A DNA stretch of 23,378 bases from Sutterella sp. (GTDB lineage: Bacteria > Pseudomonadota > Gammaproteobacteria > Burkholderiales > Burkholderiaceae_F): positions 1 to 23,378 of the forward strand of contig JAHHRG010000030.1 of the NCBI GenBank assembly GCA_020025965.1, read 5' to 3'. This document shows, piece after piece, positions 22,457-23,378 of the stretch. Position numbers and translations under genes: made by a program. The notes under the pieces are model-generated. The model was not told where the DNA came from, did no database searches, and was given only the letters and a program-made list of their open reading frames with translations. Numbering within the stretch: the stretch's first letter is position 1; every line of letters starts with the position of its first letter.

Positions 22457-23361
22457 CAGGAAGCCTTGAGAGAAAAGCGGCGCGTAAAGACCCACGCCAA
22501 AAAGTTAAAGACAAAAGTCGTGAGAAAGAGCACCAGCCCCGTGGCATAGAGTGCGTGGTAATGCGCACCGCCGACAGCCGCTTCGGCCATTTCGGCGGCA
22601 ATCCCTGCCGTCATCGGACGGATCGGATCAAAGACGGATTCGGGAATGATCCCCGCGCCGCCCGCTACCATCAAAACGACCATCGTTTCGCCGATGACCC
22701 GAGAAATCCCCAGCATCACAGCCGTACCGATCCCGCCCATCGCCCAACGAAGTTCCACTTTGACGAGCGTTTCCCAACGAGTCGCCCCGATTGCGAGCGA
22801 CGCCTCGCGCAGTTCGTTCGGAACATTCTTGAGTGCATCTTCCGAAATCGAAGCGATGGTGGGAATGCACATGAAAGCCAGCATCAGCCCCGCATTGAAG
22901 AGGTTGAGTCCCGTTGTCAAATCGAAGGTTCTCTGCAACCACGGTGCTACGATCACCATACCGATGAAACCGATCACGACCGAGGGCAACGCCGCCATCA
23001 GTTCAATCAGAGGCTTGAGAAGTCCTGTCAAGCGAGCCGGCATGGCACAGTGCATTGCCGCAGCCGTTAATACCCCGATCGGCACTGCAATTAAGGTCGT
23101 CAGAAGTGCAACGCCGAAAGACCCCGTTACCATCGCGCCGATCCCGAAAACGGGCGGTTCATCGGACGGATACCATTCGGTTGAAAAAAGAAACTCGCTC
23201 AAGGACACCTCTTTAAAAATCGGCAGGGCCTGAGCGAGAAGGAAAATCACAATCGCACCGAGAGCGAGGACGCTCACGGTCGCAACACCGGCGACCGTGA
23301 GGCGAAAAGCTTGGTCCGCTTTTGTGCTCGCCCGGGTTCTTTGCTGAGCCTTTATTGTCAT
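22456..23361 (-). CDS. pstC: Phosphate ABC transporter permease PstC
   Basis: A 301-residue inner-membrane permease. A basic cytoplasmic N-terminus (KAQQRTRASTKADQAF) is followed by six hydrophobic helices. Family motifs are ELMAALPSVVIGFIGMVIVAP, the coupling loop LREASLAIGATRWETLVKVEL and GISRVIGETMVVLMVAGG. The ATG is 18 nt from the window edge, and no strong Shine-Dalgarno sequence can be judged there. It is the first gene of the visible pst operon. The phosphate-binding protein gene pstS and the Pho-controlled promoter would be expected further upstream, outside the window. Confidence 0.95.
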   Translation of the reverse strand: MTIKAQQRTRASTKADQAFRLTVAGVATVSVLALGAIVIFLLAQALPIFKEVSLSEFLFSTEWYPSDEPPVFGIGAMVTGSFGVALLTTLIAVPIGVLTAAAMHCAMPARLTGLLKPLIELMAALPSVVIGFIGMVIVAPWLQRTFDLTTGLNLFNAGLMLAFMCIPTIASISEDALKNVPNELREASLAIGATRWETLVKVELRWAMGGIGTAVMLGISRVIGETMVVLMVAGGAGIIPESVFDPIRPMTAGIAAEMAEAAVGGAHYHALYATGLVLFLTTFVFNFLAWVFTRRFSLKAS

Positions 23362-23378
23362 ATGCGCTCGGTTCCGAA

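Noticed and set aside
1..23378. tRNA or rRNA genes, CRISPR arrays, intact transposases, toxin-antitoxin pairs
   Set aside because: Looked for by eye on both strands. No cloverleaf, regularly spaced repeats or element ends were found.

Overview
The window looks like chromosomal DNA of a Gram-negative betaproteobacterium, most likely a gut Burkholderiales of the Sutterellaceae type. This placement is inferred from protein style, moderate GC, a TonB receptor, a chaperone-usher fimbria and the pst-phoU-phoBR gene order. No rRNA or marker gene is present to confirm it.

Region 1 (1-9650, + strand) is a probable nutrient-uptake operon. It holds the 3' end of an unidentified membrane protein, a TonB-dependent outer-membrane receptor, two tandem paralogous YejA-like periplasmic peptide-binding proteins, and a secreted 948-residue M16 zinc protease of PqqL/FusC type. 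Gaps between genes are 32-97 nt, and a strong bidirectional terminator closes the unit. The set suggests import of a peptide or protein across the outer membrane, cleavage in the periplasm and capture of the products. The inner-membrane permease is not visible.

Region 2 (9675-15453, - strand) is a compact chaperone-usher fimbrial operon, read from right to left: major pilin, PapD-like chaperone 1, PapD-like chaperone 2, outer-membrane usher, two-domain tip adhesin. Two hairpins separate the highly expressed pilin from the assembly genes. A 10-bp-stem hairpin lies in the pilin leader.

Region 3 (about 15536-17520) starts with roughly 800 bp of AT-rich DNA with no convincing gene. It runs into an aldehyde dehydrogenase remnant on the + strand that lacks its N-terminal part and carries two compensating frameshifts across the conserved PWNFP motif. 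A good terminator follows.

Region 4 (17637-23361, - strand) holds a small three-helix membrane protein and then the phosphate system in transcription order pstC, pstA, pstB, phoU, phoB, phoR. Starts are tightly coupled, with 1-nt and 4-nt overlaps at two junctions, and a terminator follows phoR. The PstCAB transporter, PhoU and the PhoR-PhoB two-component pair together import phosphate and control the Pho response. pstS is not in the window and could lie just beyond its right edge.
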